In this document: piece after piece, positions 1 through 11,304 of the stretch
Layout: every line of letters starts with the position of its first letter
Numbering within the stretch: the stretch's first letter is position 1
From: Atrina japonica
Taxonomy: Eukaryota; Mollusca; Bivalvia; Pterioida; Pinnidae
Length of the DNA: 64,000 nucleotides
NCBI GenBank assembly: GCA_030159075.1
Contig: BROG01000048.1
Location: 1,364,001 to 1,428,000 of the forward strand
Direction of reading: 5' to 3'
The notes under the pieces: model-generated
The model's database searches: none
What the model saw: only the letters and a program-made list of their open reading frames with translations
What the model was told of the DNA's origin: nothing
Translations under genes and position numbers: made by a program

Positions 1-62
1 TGTATGTCATAATGGAAAAGTTTGTTAAAAGGTGTTATGTCAGGCATTTGACGATAGGTCAA
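1..62 (-). mobile_element. MITE-like fragment, cut by the window edge
   Basis: On the minus strand this reads ttgacctatcgtcaaatg followed by ...acataacacctttt. That matches the 5' half of the repeat copies at 180-346 and 41251-41363. Only one end is present because the window begins inside it. Confidence 0.45.
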
Positions 63-179
63 TTGGCATAAGTCTACAGCATGGGTCAAAACTTGTGGCA
101 ATTCACAAAAAACAGAGAATTAAACTACAGGCTTTCTTCTTACAGCTGTAGTTGAAGGCTCTATCAATTGAACTACATA

Positions 180-346
180 TATTGCCAAATGACTGACATG
201 ACACCTTTTGGCAAACTTTTATGTTATGAAATCACAATTATATGGTCAGTCATACATTTGGTTAATTATGATGTCACAATCGATTTGACATAAAAAAAAA
301 GACACATGGAGAGACATGTGTCAGACATTTGGCGATAGGTCAGTTG
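180..346 (+). mobile_element. MITE-like foldback repeat
   Basis: The left end reads attgccaaatgactgacatg and the right end, on the other strand, reads gacctatcgccaaatgtctg, so the ends are inverted copies of each other. The body (acaccttttggcaaactttt, then atgatgtcaca) is shared with 41251-41363. There is no coding capacity, as expected for a non-autonomous DNA element. No target duplication was found. Confidence 0.5.
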
Positions 347-1181
347 ACTACCATGAAAGTCATAGTTACACTTACCATTGATCTTTTTTCAGACTAACTA
401 GCTGAATGCTAACATTCTGTGATGGATTCATATCATGTAATACTTAAAATAATGTTTGATGGCAAAGTCGTATAACACCTATACTTAACTCCAGAGAGCA
501 TGAATTATTATATATATTTGAAGTGTGTCCAGACAGTAAAATAACCACCATTGCCTGGTGAGCTAATCCACATCTTTGAAGTTTGTTCATTATCAACATA
601 AGTGTATCATCAATGAAAACATATGTTATAACTCCGCAAAGTTTGTTGATAGAAATACTATAGAAATTCGGCATGTCATTAAGTGTGCATATGCCGTTGT
701 TGATAACATATATTTTAAGGTCAAATCACTTTATTGACACATGTTACGGTACTGAATTCTTCTTTTTGACATATTGTGTATCTTAATCTTCTACTTGATC
801 AGGTATGGGAAAACTAAATCTTTTGACATGTACATATCTTTATAGATTTGATCAATGATGAATGATTTATCTGATAGTGCAGTCAATACTGAATACATTA
901 TATCTGTGAACATTCAAAACTCTGTAATGGAGGCTGTTTTTATCTCTATCTATTTATTTGAAATAGAAGGATTACATGCTTTTTATCATTACCAGAATTT
1001 ATTTCATGTGGCAGAGATGTACATGTAACTTTTTATTTCTGTGTAATTAATCCCAAATGTAGTTCTTGAAGGTGGGCAAGAACTTTTGGGGTCAATGTTT
1101 TATATATGAATGAACAGTTGAAGCTTATATGGTATCATCAGCAGTAAAGAATTACACAAATGATTGTCACCATACAGGAAC
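347..1181. other. AT-rich spacer, nothing recognised
   Basis: No open frame with coding character, RNA gene or repeat structure stands out. A minus-strand frame at 444-674 (76 aa) has no recognisable motif and is probably chance. Confidence 0.5.
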
Positions 1182-2276
1182 TAGTCCTTAGTATGTGGAA
1201 ACAGGAAATGTACAGTAGTCCTCAGTATGTGGAAACAGGAAATGTTCAGTAGTCCTCAGTATGTGGAAACAGGAAATGTACAGTAGTCCTCAGTATGTGG
1301 AAACAGGAAATGTACAGTAGTCCTCAGTATGTGGAAACAGGAAATGTACAGTAGTCCTCAGTATGTGGAAACAGGAAATGTACAGTAGTCCTCAGTATGT
1401 GGAAACAGGAAATGTACAGTAGTCCTCAGTATGTGGAAACAGGAAATGTACAGTAGTCCTCAGTATGTGGAAACAGGAAATGTACAGTAGTCCTCAGTAT
1501 GTTACAATGGAAAATGAACATCAGACCCCAGTATGTAGACACAGGAAATGTATAGTAGCCTCCTGTATATAGAAATGGGAAATACACAGCGCTTCCAAAT
1601 ATGTGGAAACAGGAAATATCCAATAGTCCCCAGTGTTTAGAAACAGAAAATGAATATCACCCTAGTATATAGAAAAAGGAAATGAACAGTAGTCCCAAAT
1701 GCGTAGAAACAGGAAATGTACAGTAGTCCCCAGTTGTAGAAACAAGAAATGTACAGCACTCCCCAGTTTGTAGAAACAGGAAATGTATGGCACTCCCCAG
1801 TTTGTAGAAACAGGAAATGTATGACACTTCCCAGTTTGTAGAAACAGGAAATGTATGGAACTCCCCAGTTTGTAGAAACAGGAAATGTATGGCACTCCCC
1901 AGTTTGTAGAAACAGGAAATGTATGGCACTCCCAGTTTGTAGAAACAGGAAATGTATGGAACTCCCCAGTTTGTAGAAACAGGAAATGTATGGAACTCCC
2001 CAGTTTGTAGAAACAGGAAATGTATGGAACTCCCCAGTTTGTAGAAACAGGAAATGTATGGCACTCCCCAGTTTGTAGAAATGGGAAATGTATGGCACTC
2101 CCCAGTTTGTAGAAATGGGAAATGTATGGAACTCCCCAGTTTGTAGAAACAGGAAATGTATGACACTTCCCAGTTTGTAGAACAAGGAAATCTACTGAAG
2201 TCCCCAGACCCAGTTTGCAGAACAAGGAAATCTACTGAAGTCCCCAATATGTAGAAACAAGAGTTATACAGCATCC
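1182..2276. repeat. 34-bp minisatellite, about 32 copies
   Basis: The unit contains 'atgtggaaacaggaaatgta'. Copies from 1182 to about 1503 are almost identical. Copies from about 1504 onward have drifted to a 'cagtttgtagaaacaggaaa' variant. Because 34 is not a multiple of 3, the reverse strand is open in all three frames, which produces three overlapping 180-207 aa frames that are not genes. Confidence 0.95.
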
Positions 2277-2404
2277 CCAAATAAAAGGAGGTTTATTGTC
2301 ATCATTATTTAGAATAGGTAAAATAGGTTATTCAGTGTAAGACATACAATAGTTTGGAGCAAATATCTAAATAGTGTGCACTGACAAAGAGTAGTATACA
2401 ATTA

Positions 2405-2800
2405 TTGATATCCCTGCTTTTGCTGAAATGGGGGATATTGATTTGGGTTTGTCTGTCTCTCTGTCTGTCACGCTTGTTCCCATGCAATCACGGCAACAAA
2501 TATAATCTGATTTTCTTGAAACTTGGTAACAAGGTTAAATGCTTCAAGGGCTCAACCAAGTTCCACTACCACTTTTAACACCTGCTATTTGGTGGAGTGA
2601 TGGCCCCTTGATTAACGAAAAATGTCATTTTTTGTCATTTCCGTGCAATCAAGGCAAAAATATTATCCGATTTTCTTGAAACTTGGTAACAAGTTTAAAT
2701 GTCTAAAGGGCTTGGCCAAGTTTGTTTGCCACTTTTGGCGCACATTATTTGGCAGAGTAATGGCCCATTGCTTTACGAAAAATGCCATGTCAACAGAATA
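2405..2800 (+). repeat. dispersed repeat present as two diverged tandem copies
   Basis: Both copies share 'gattttcttgaaacttggta' (about 2511 and 2671), a following 'aagggct..gccaag' stretch and 'gagt.atggccc.ttg'. The spacing is about 160 bp. Repeats of this wording are common in bivalve DNA as I recall it; that part is from memory, not a search. No coding capacity. Confidence 0.6.
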
Positions 2801-3690
2801 AAAATTACATGTTTAAACCTAACCTCAGAAGAATTTACCTACAATATGATGGCCTCTCTATGAAAAGGGGAAAGAGGGGGATATAAGTTCTACAAATTAG
2901 CTTGTTAATTCTGTATTCAAATATGAATCAAAACATAAAGTGGAACAGGGATTTTGAGTGGTAACGTGTTTTGAGCAAAAAATTTCATCATTATTTACAA
3001 TTGTATACCATCAATATAAAAACATGTCCATTTGCAGCATAAGTTTTGTGTGTTTTTACCTCAAAATCAAGAAAAGTTAGTTGAGCTTAAGTATTGAGTA
3101 ACTTTGGAGACTTCGGACACTCTGAAACAAGCAACTTGCAAAAATATCAATATTGCCTAGTGTTGATAAGCAGTGGTCTTGGTATAAAATCAATCCTAAT
3201 ACACCTACATTTTTATCCCTTAATATTGATATTTATCTCCATTTTTATGACAGTCTATATTTAGATGAGCTAGATGTATAACTTAGTCTTCATTGCTGTT
3301 CTTTTATTGTAAAGAGGTTCAAGACAAGAATTAGATTACCCAATAGTTATGCTGTAGATATAGTCAGGCAAAATGAGGCACTTAACCATACATTTGCTAC
3401 TGGTGAAAAGTGTTTGATGGCCAAACTGGACTTTTATCTAGCATTAAGTAATCAGCACTATGTCCATATTTGGGAACAATTTTAGAGCTTTTATGAGAGA
3501 AAGAAACAATTATAGACATGACTGTATCTAAGTTTATAGATTACAGAGAGGAGTGTGTATTGATGTCCAAGTTTGTGAAGTTCTAAGTACATGTAATGTG
3601 TAATCAGTCCAGGACTTTTTACACCAATATTATCCTGATGTGGTACAGTATGAGGTATCCTGCTTCTAGGGGTTTTGGGCAATATCTTAA
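2801..3690. other. AT-rich spacer, nothing recognised
   Basis: Non-repetitive AT-rich sequence without a convincing exon, RNA gene or inverted repeat. The 99-aa minus frame at 3491-3790 overlaps a MITE-like repeat and has no family features. Confidence 0.45.
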
Positions 3691-3781
3691 TTAACCTTTT
3701 CCACCCCACATACCATGATAGACTGGTCTGATATAATTGAAAAGAGTATACCATTAGGTCACATGGCGATGAAAGGGTTAT
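3691..3781 (+). mobile_element. short foldback MITE (TTAACCY ends)
   Basis: The left end ttaaccttttccacccca and the right end on the other strand taaccctttcatcgccatg are inverted copies. The inner 'gactggtct..at..attga..aagagt' is shared with 21768-21855 and 60662-60748, so this is one family of about 88-91 bp. Confidence 0.5.
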
Positions 3782-5081
3782 AATAACCACTAAGGTAGGT
3801 CAATTTTGGATTAGATCATTAGTTTAGTATTTGATTTGAATCAATTGTAACAAATGCCTAGTATGACAGCTTTCATGTGTCAGTTTATTGTTCAATACTG
3901 GACCATAATTCTTTCTAGTTCAATTATGTAATAGAAATTTTACAAATGACTGAGTAAATTGTCAGGTTTCAGGAAGTTGCAAACCTGTTTTGTGAAAAAA
4001 TGAAATGCTGAATACACATGTTGTGGGTGTATAATAATTCCTGTCATTACTAACTAATTAAGGCATGGATTAAATAGAGTGAAATATATTTGACAGTGAT
4101 TTAGTGATAGAATATTCCACACGTGGATAGAATTGGATTTAATCCGGTTCATATTACTTAGCGAAGTGTTCACAATAAGATCTTTGATTGTTATTTTACA
4201 TCCCACCAAGAGTTTTTCACTAATATGGAGATGTCACAAGGTTTAGCTGAAATGCCACAAATTTGATCTGTGCTATAGACTGATGCCAATACATTAAGGG
4301 TTCTGTTACATTCCATGTCTCCTGTGACAGTGAGAGCTTGTGTTGGTTTCATCTGTAGAACTTGTGACTTTTAACTCCTTAAGTTGAGTCCTTGGTGAAG
4401 GAACAGTCATTAACTATTGTAAACTATTGCAAGGCATAGAACCTCATGACCTTGACTATGCAAGGTCATAACAAAGGTCAATTAGTTTATAGCTCTTCAT
4501 TGGTAGCTAATGACGTCTATGATCTTGGTGCAAATAAAAAAATTCTTGATGGGACATAAAGAATCAATAAAACAAAACAAAAATTAAGTTTGTGTATCTG
4601 AATTATTCTGTATGTTTGGTTGAAAACTGTAATTATGTACATGTACTTTATCTTTATCATTACTTTTCTTCATTAGTATCCATATTACCTGTGGCGGGGT
4701 GTAGTAGTACCCAGTTATTATATGGCACAATAAAATCACTTGATACTTTGAAACCTGAAACAATTCCTAAATGTATTCCCGGTAATTAGTGAAGTGTGAG
4801 TTCACGCTATTTAGTTCACAATATCTGTACAGTCGGTGCAATCTGCTTGGAAGACCAAACTGTATCAGCTTGCCATGTGTTCTACAAAAGATTGTGTATA
4901 GTGCATGCACTAAGGATGCTGTATTTCCTTGCAAAATATTAACATGGTTACTATTAGTAATTGATAAAACAAACATTGTTGATAATAGTATTTACAAAAC
5001 AAATATCAAACAGCTATTAATTATCTCTGCAGATTTTTAAAGTGTCAGCACTTGTATTCTGGCCTGCTCCTAGTCAGTACA
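3782..5081. other. AT-rich spacer with a SINE-like tail
   Basis: Mostly unique. Around 4538-4585 the text 'attcttgatgggacataaag' followed by aatcaataaaacaaaac resembles the 3' tail of the SINE at 45118-45398, so a worn SINE end may lie here. Overlapping short frames on both strands at 4767-5040 have no motif. Confidence 0.4.
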
Positions 5082-5285
5082 ATACCAAAATACACCATGT
5101 ATATACATGCAGTACAAATGGTCCTATTGTAGATATAAAGTTATATACCAAAATACACCATGTATATATATGCAGTATATATGGTCCTGTTGTAGATATA
5201 AAGTTATATGCCAAAATATGCCATGTATATATATATATATATATATACATGCAGTATACATGGTCCTATTAGATATCAAATTATA
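5082..5285. repeat. 63-bp tandem repeat, about 3 copies, with an (AT)n run
   Basis: 'taccaaaatacaccatgtat' recurs at 5083, 5146 and, as a variant, 5209. The last copy holds an (at)n expansion near 5227-5247. The period is a multiple of 3, so it yields repeated peptide in both directions (5042-5272 plus, 5124-5402 minus). Those frames are repeat by-products. Confidence 0.85.
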
Positions 5286-5868
5286 GACAAAAATGCAAGT
5301 TAAAAATAAGCTGTAATCAATGATTAAACAACAGGTGTAGAGAAATACATAATGGTAATGTCTCAAAGACAGGTTATGACATATGATGTACAAATAGATC
5401 AATTAAATATCAATTGAAAATAATCACAGTTAAAAAAAATAAAGATGAAATCTGAAGGCAATGTGAAAAGAAAATGGTGTTAATTTTATTTCTACAAATT
5501 TCATACTGTCATTTCTGCACAAATCTCTTTGAATATTGAAACAGATTCTTTTAAAATCAATGCCTTTTCCACAAAATGATGTTGGATACAGTCGTGAAAA
5601 ATAATAATGAAAAAGTAAATTTCAGAAAAAATACCAGTTCATTCATTTTCGTTACATTGTTTCATTCTTGTTTAACATCCCTGCAAAGAGTTATATCCCT
5701 TACATGGATACATCACTTGCTGTATAGGTGAAGTTCCACTAATTTTAACCTGTGGTATACATCTATTATGCTTATGCCAGTGATCTTTGTTTTTTTTTTA
5801 AATGTGCCATGTTAGCTGTGCAATGGTACATTTGTTTAGAGTCACATTTGGAATACCTGTATCTTTCA
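5286..5868. other. AT-rich spacer
   Basis: No gene or repeat structure recognised. Confidence 0.45.
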
Positions 5869-6533
5869 CTTCCTGTGCTGCATGCTAAGCAAAGGAACAG
5901 TCTCTACCTTTTTCACATTGTCTGTAGGTATGTTATGGTACTGGTGATCAGACCTAGGACCATCCATTAGAGAGGGAATGTTCTGACTCAGTCAATGTGT
6001 CATATTTTACTTCCTGTTCTACATGCTAAGCAAAGGAACAGTCTGTATTTTGTTCACATTGTCTCTAGGTATGCCATGGTAGTTTGGAAATCAGACCTAG
6101 GACTTTCACTTCCTGTTCTATATGCTAAGCAAAGGAACAGTCTTTATCTTGTTCACATTGTCTGTAGGTATGTTATGGTACTGGTGACCAGACCTAGGAC
6201 AATCCATTAGAGAGGGAATGTTCTGACTCAGTCAATGTGTCAGATTTTCACTTCCTGTTCTACATGCTAAGCAAAGGAACAGTCTCTACCTTGTTAACAT
6301 TGTCTGTAGGTATGTTATGGTACTGGTGACCAGACCTAGGACAATCCATTAGAGAGGGAATGTTCTGACTCAGTCAATGTGTCAGATTTTCACTTCCTGT
6401 TCTACATGCTAAGTAAAGGAACAGTCTCTACCTTGTTAACATTGTCTGTAGGTATGTTATGGTACTGGTGACCAGACCTAGGACCATCCATTAGAGAGGG
6501 AATGCTCTGACTCAGTGTGTCAGATTTTCTACG
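5869..6533. repeat. 142-bp tandem repeat, nearly 5 copies
   Basis: 'cttcctgt' followed by '.ctacatgctaagcaaagga' begins copies at 5869, 6010, 6109, 6251 and 6393. The steps are 141, 99, 142 and 142 bp. The 99-bp copy lacks the stretch containing 'cattagagagggaatgttct'. The short plus-strand frames here are repeat by-products. Confidence 0.93.
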
Positions 6534-7257
6534 ATTGGTCATATATACTTCTTCCTGAATAGATCCAGTTCTCTGTTCTATATAACTTTATCCAATAATC
6601 TGTAGGGATTTATATCAGCCATGGGATTAGCCATACTTTGGAACTTCATGTAAGTTACTGGGCAATACATAAATATATTGTATCTCATCGTCCTGAAGAT
6701 TTGTGGTTATTGATCTGACCAATATTGATTAGAACAGTGCCAGTAAATATGTCCGGGTTAACGGTGTGTTTCCTGTGATATAAAGGGATATGGTGCATGC
6801 AAACATTTTGTTTACAACAATAGTTATGTATTGATCTGTTGATGCAATCTAACATTCAGTGTTCCTCTCGCCAGTGACAGCTGAATTGTAATCTGTTTCC
6901 TTTCAAAAATAAAATAAATTGATCTAATTTGTCGGAGTGGTACTGTTACTGCATGTGGTAGAATTCCTTAATATCCACTTTTCTATAATGAAATTGACAG
7001 TTGAATTGTCAGTTTCTACCCATAATTTATACATAATAATTTTATTTCATTTATTCCTGGCTTTCTACAATAAAATCATACTTTTTTATAAAAACAAGTC
7101 TAAATGTGATAGCAATAAACATATGAACAATCAATTTTAGCTTGTTTTGTCCCGGAGCTTTTTTGACAAATAATAGAACAGTAATCATAAAACATAGTGA
7201 CAGAGAGCATAAGAAAATCACAAGTACACTGAGAACATAAATGGGAATTTTGGGGTT
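6534..7257. other. spacer with one weak exon candidate
   Basis: At 6608-6651 a 44-nt stretch is bounded by 'atctgtag' and 'gtaagtta' and is open in a hydrophobic frame (GFISAMGLAILWNF). The acceptor tract is poor and the phase does not match the exon candidate at 9904, so it is not called as a gene. Confidence 0.3.
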
Positions 7258-7915
7258 ATAAATGTCAAAAGGAAATACTGTAAATCCTGTCTTGAGAGAC
7301 CTATGCCATCAGTAACACCGGTTCTTACAAGACAAGATTAAGAAAATCATACAGATTGAATTTGCTCCTAGGAAGAACCTTTATCTATAGTCCACTTTTC
7401 TGGGTAAACAATTTGTCTCCAGAGATGAAATGCCTAGAACGACCACTTGTATTGAGAAATTTCGTGTCTTGAGAGATTTCCTGTCTTGTCTTAAAGCCAC
7501 TTCTCCATAGAGATCCTATCTTGAGAGTCTGTCTTAAGGGATTATCAGTCTAATGAAACCATATTTCTTAATGCATCTCTTGTCTTGAGAGACCATCTGA
7601 CTTGAAACAATTTGTTTTAAGAAACCACCTGTCTAAATGAACCACCTACATGTATCTTTAGTCATATTCTATCTTAAGAAACCACCTGTCTTAAGACACA
7701 ATCTGTCTTTAGGGACTCTCTGTCTTGAGAGTCATTTGTTTCAAGATATTTTCTATTTTAAAAAGCCACCCTTCTTTAGACTCCAAACATTTTGAGTAAA
7801 GAAATCACCTGTAATAAGCAACAACCACCTGTCTCCAGAGACAATCTGTCCTAAGAGTCTTGAGACATTTTCTACCTTGAGAGATTATCTGTTTTGAAAG
7901 CCATGTGACATGAAA
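7258..7915. repeat. degenerate GACCACCT / CTTGAGAG repeat field
   Basis: Variants of 'cttgagagaccacctgtctt' and 'ttaagaaaccacctgtctta' recur irregularly through the stretch, which starts with 'actgtaaatcctgtcttgag'. Related 'gaccacct' text occurs at 11263-11300, 21690-21722 and 23626-23802, so this is a dispersed family with local tandem growth. Confidence 0.7.
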
Positions 7916-8454
7916 CCGTGTCTCTAAAGATCATCTATTTTAGTTACCATCTGTCTAGACAATTCTTTTCTCATGTGACACCACCTCCTAAGATACCAGC
8001 AGTCTTGATCGACCATTTTAACAGATTGGTTGGTCTATTAAGACATGGTATTCCATTTAATAGAGGTAAATTTATCATCAAACCAACCAAAGCTTTATAT
8101 AAACATTCCAGTGTTACAGGTACAAGCAGTTGGGCTGTACTAAATAGTAACAGCTGAATGTAGCAGTGCATTGAGTCTTCATGTTGTTGTATCTTGTATA
8201 AAAGATTCAAATGTGTTGCTGTGCACATATTGATAATTATTTACATCTGACGATATCGAAGTACTTTACCATTATCACCTGTTACATTGCTTTTTAACAT
8301 ATGTATTGGATTTTAAAATTTTAAAATTTCATTTTTTATTTGATCTATACCAGGTAGTACATAATCATATAGACAGCTTTTAATCTCAACAAAATAAAGT
8401 AATGAGTATAAAGTATTCAAAGTGACAGTCAAAGATTTTTAAAATAATACTTAA
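7916..8454. other. AT-rich spacer
   Basis: No convincing gene. Opposed short frames (7918-8157 plus, 7971-8228 minus) have no motif. Confidence 0.4.
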
Positions 8455-8830
8455 AACTGTGGTCCTGTGTCATAGTAGGTTTGGCATGTAATAGAACCCT
8501 CACAGGTGTCAGTCCATAGCATAGGTCAAAACTTGTGGCATTTTAGCTAAAGCTGGTAGAACCCTCATAGCATTGGTGTCATTTCATAGTGCAGGTCAAA
8601 ATTTGTAGCAATTTAGCTAAGGCTTGTAGAACCCTTAAAGATGTCATTCCATAGCATAGGTCAAAATTTGTGGCACTTTAGCTAAAGCTGGTAGAATGCT
8701 CATAGCATTGTTCTTAGTGAATATCACAGGTGAAAATTTGTGGCACTTTAGCTAAAGCTGTTGACATCTCCATATAAGTGAAAATTCTTTGTGGGATGTA
8801 AAACAACGTTCAAACAATCAAATAAACTAT
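8455..8830 (+). repeat. SINE 3' body with internal tandem expansion
   Basis: The flanks match the SINE at 45118-45398: 'gtcctgtgtca.agtagg' at the left and 'atataagtgaaaattctt..gggatgtaaaacaac' at the right. Between them a segment of about 70 bp containing 'aggtcaaaatttgt' and 'tttagctaaagctg' appears about four times. The tRNA-like head is missing. Confidence 0.65.
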
Positions 8831-8999
8831 GATATACTTAATATCATATGAAGTTAATCAGCTAAACTAAAGAGAGTACATCATTCTTAGAATATTTTGT
8901 TTCAAAATACAGGTAAATATTTTTTTATCTCCGATTGATGTTCAAACTGCAGCTGCTTTAGAGTGCTGTTATACTGAGGTTTTCTACCTGTGTTACCTG

Positions 9000-9770
9000 A
9001 TTCTGTTCAGATGGAAGCTAGGTTATTTTCTGTTCTGTAGTTCGATCTCTTTAAGGTCTCCTACCTGTGTTACCTGATTCTGTTCAGATGGATGCTAGGC
9101 TGTTTTCTGTTCTGTAGTACTATCTTCTTAAGGTATCTTACCTGTTACCTGATTCTGTTCAGATGGATGCTAGGCTGTTTTCTGTTCTTTAGTACTATCT
9201 TCTTAAGGTATCTTACCTGTTATCTGATTCTGTTCAGATGGATGCTAGGCTATTTTCTGTTCTGTAGTATTATCTTATTAAGGTATCTTACCTGTTATCT
9301 GATTATCTGATTCGGTTCAGATGGAAGCAAGGTTATGTTTTGTTCTTTACTATTGTCCTGTGTGTAGATGAAGCTAGGCTATTTTGTGTTCTGTAGTACT
9401 ATCTTATTTAGGTATCTTACCTGTTATCTGATTATCTGATTCTGCTCAGATGGAAGCTAGGTTATTTTCTGTTCTGTAGTTCGGTCTTATTAAGGTATCT
9501 TACCTGTTATCTGATTCTGTTCAGATGGATGCTAGGTTATGATTTGTTCTTTAGTATTGTCCTGTGTGCAGATGAAGCTAGGCTATTTTGTGTTCTGTAG
9601 TAGCTGATTCTGTACAGATGGAAGCTAGGCTAATATCTGTTCTGTAGTACTGTCTTATTATGGTCTTACCTGTTATCTGATTCTGTTCAGATGGAAGCTA
9701 GGTTATGTTTTATTCTATAATGCTATCTTATCAAGGTCTCCTACCTGTTGTTTGGTTCTGACTTGTCTCT
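9000..9770. repeat. 75-bp tandem repeat, about 10 copies
   Basis: 'ttctgttcagatgga' followed by gctaggyt recurs at 9001, 9078, 9153 and 9228 and on to about 9690. Later copies carry deletions and a 'gtcctgtgtgtagatg' variant. The 72-aa plus frame at 9092-9310 is periodic and is a by-product. Confidence 0.92.
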
Positions 9771-9903
9771 AATGTACAGACAAATAGTTCAATTAGATGA
9801 TATTATTACTTGTAAATTGTTGTTGAGATTTAAATGTGTTACCTAGGAACACAAATGTTGTCTGCTGTAGACTGATTTCACAATTAAAGTTGGTTCATTC
9901 CAG

Positions 9904-9952
9904 GTGAAAAGTGCATGAAGTGGACTGCCATAGATGGGTGTCACATTTACAA
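9904..9952 (+). CDS. candidate internal coding exon, gene unknown
   Basis: A 49-nt stretch follows 'ttggttcattccag' and is followed by 'gtaagttttt', both good splice-site matches. Only one frame is open: entered in phase 1, it reads EKCMKWTAIDGCHIY plus two bases (phase-2 exit). It has two cysteines, a tryptophan and balanced composition, unlike the repeats beside it. The spacing C..W....GC loosely recalls small cysteine-rich extracellular modules, but it is too short to place in a family. No partner exon was found in the window. It could be chance. Confidence 0.35.
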
Positions 9953-11300
9953 GTAAGTTTTTGGGGGGAATTCATGTAGGAAATTCAGGGTAAAAAGGTC
10001 CTACCAGTAATATGCACCCTTTCGTTATGTTGTTTACATAGCGTCACACATTCTGGTGAACTCGGTAAAGTGAGCAGTCAGGTTGTGCGCACTTGACTAC
10101 TGACAAGGTACCCCTTCTCATATTTTTTATAAAGATGACAGCAAATAAACATTATGAAAGACATAGCAGTGAAACATTGCTATAAAGTTTTTTGAAATGG
10201 ATGCAAATGGTCCCGTAAAACGAGTGGAGTGTTCGAATATATATTTTTGAGTTGACCTTGGTCTGACTTGTCTTTGATCAGTTATTTCGGAAGTTAGGAC
10301 ATTCACATAACAGGTGTTCTGAGCTCCTGTTTGTATATAATTTCACGATTTTCTCATGGGGAATTCGGAATTATGTTTGTTATTGTTATGTTTAAACTGA
10401 TTAATTACATGTTTGTGAACTGTTTATTAGCCTGCTAAATGTCCAGATAGAGTAAATGAACTTTTTATATATCAGTATTTAATTTCGACATGTATGTGAG
10501 TTATACTCAAACTTCATTACTTCACACATTTGCTCTATGGGACTGTAGTTAGACAGTGACGATTGATTTTGCAAACTCACCTTTTATATCGGTTGTGGGG
10601 GCTTGTTTCTATTCAGAAAACTGAACAAATATGGCGACCAATGGAAGTAAAACACTGGGGATGTTTAAAAAACGATATTTTATTTTATTTTATTAAATTG
10701 GTTTAAAAGTTGAGATGACAGCTTTAATTATTGTATGGCATTTGTATAGCAGATTGCACTTTAATCACTTTCTGCCTAAGACTTACAAATTATAAGTACA
10801 TGCATCAATAAATTGTTGTCAGATATCAAAGGTGAGAATACATCAGTAGCAGGTAAACTGGTATTTTCTTGATTGCCATAATTACAGGTAAATTATTGTC
10901 ATGCTTATAAGGCTTATTGGTAAATTGGTGTCTGATTTTGAAAGATATTACAATCACAAGGAAATTTTTGTCAGGTTTTAAAAGGTTAACATATTGCAGG
11001 TAAAGTGACATTTGCTATGAATTAATGTACTCTTATAACATAGGTAGGTTTTGGTTTGATTTAAGAAGAAATACAATATCACAAGTTATATCGCAATATC
11101 GCAACATTTTGGTTAATGGATGCCATGTTTTGAAAATTGAGACCACAATTAAGATACATGAGAGTGAAAAAGACTCTTGGTATCTAAGATGTCTTGAGTT
11201 TTTATTTATAGTCCAATGCAGAAAAATGCTAGGCTTTTTGGTTAAGAGTTGATCTAAAGACCACCTTATTTAGGAGACCACCTCACATTTAAGACCACAT
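9953..11300. other. spacer up to the retrotransposon
   Basis: Apart from the promoter-like patch near 10.6 kb there are weak repeats of 'caggtaaatt.ttgtca' at about 10850-11005 and 'gaccacctca' repeat text at 11263-11300 next to the insertion site. No gene recognised. Confidence 0.4.
10565..10660 (-). promoter_or_regulatory. promoter-like patch (CCAAT and TATA, minus strand)
   Basis: On the minus strand an ATTGG (inverted CCAAT, about 10634-10638) lies about 50 bp upstream of TATAAAAG (10577-10584). The surrounding 10.0-10.65 kb holds more CpG than neighbouring sequence. On the plus strand the same patch contains aatATGGCGACCAATGG, which could instead be a YY1-type motif or a start codon. 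No transcript can be assigned. Confidence 0.22.
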
Positions 11301-11304
11301 ATAT
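11301..11304. repeat. target-site duplication, left copy (atat)
   Basis: The four bases before the left LTR equal the four after the right LTR (21647-21650). A 4-bp duplication is usual for Ty3/Gypsy integration. The flank is AT-rich, so the match alone would be weak, but it falls exactly at TG...CA ends. Confidence 0.8.

Noticed and set aside
372..412. Minus-strand exon-like stretch with a gtaagtg donor
   Set aside because: No polypyrimidine tract before the acceptor; short and without motif.
1182..1503. CRISPR-like regular array
   Set aside because: Units are contiguous without unique spacers, and the host is a eukaryote.
1426..2280. Three overlapping minus-strand frames of 65-207 codons with Tyr/Phe/Ser/Cys-rich repeats
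   Set aside because: They are translations of the 34-bp array; 34 is not a multiple of 3, so all frames stay open and give the same words.
6608..6651. Possible 44-nt exon with a hydrophobic frame
   Set aside because: Weak acceptor tract, phase incompatible with the 9904 candidate, no further support.
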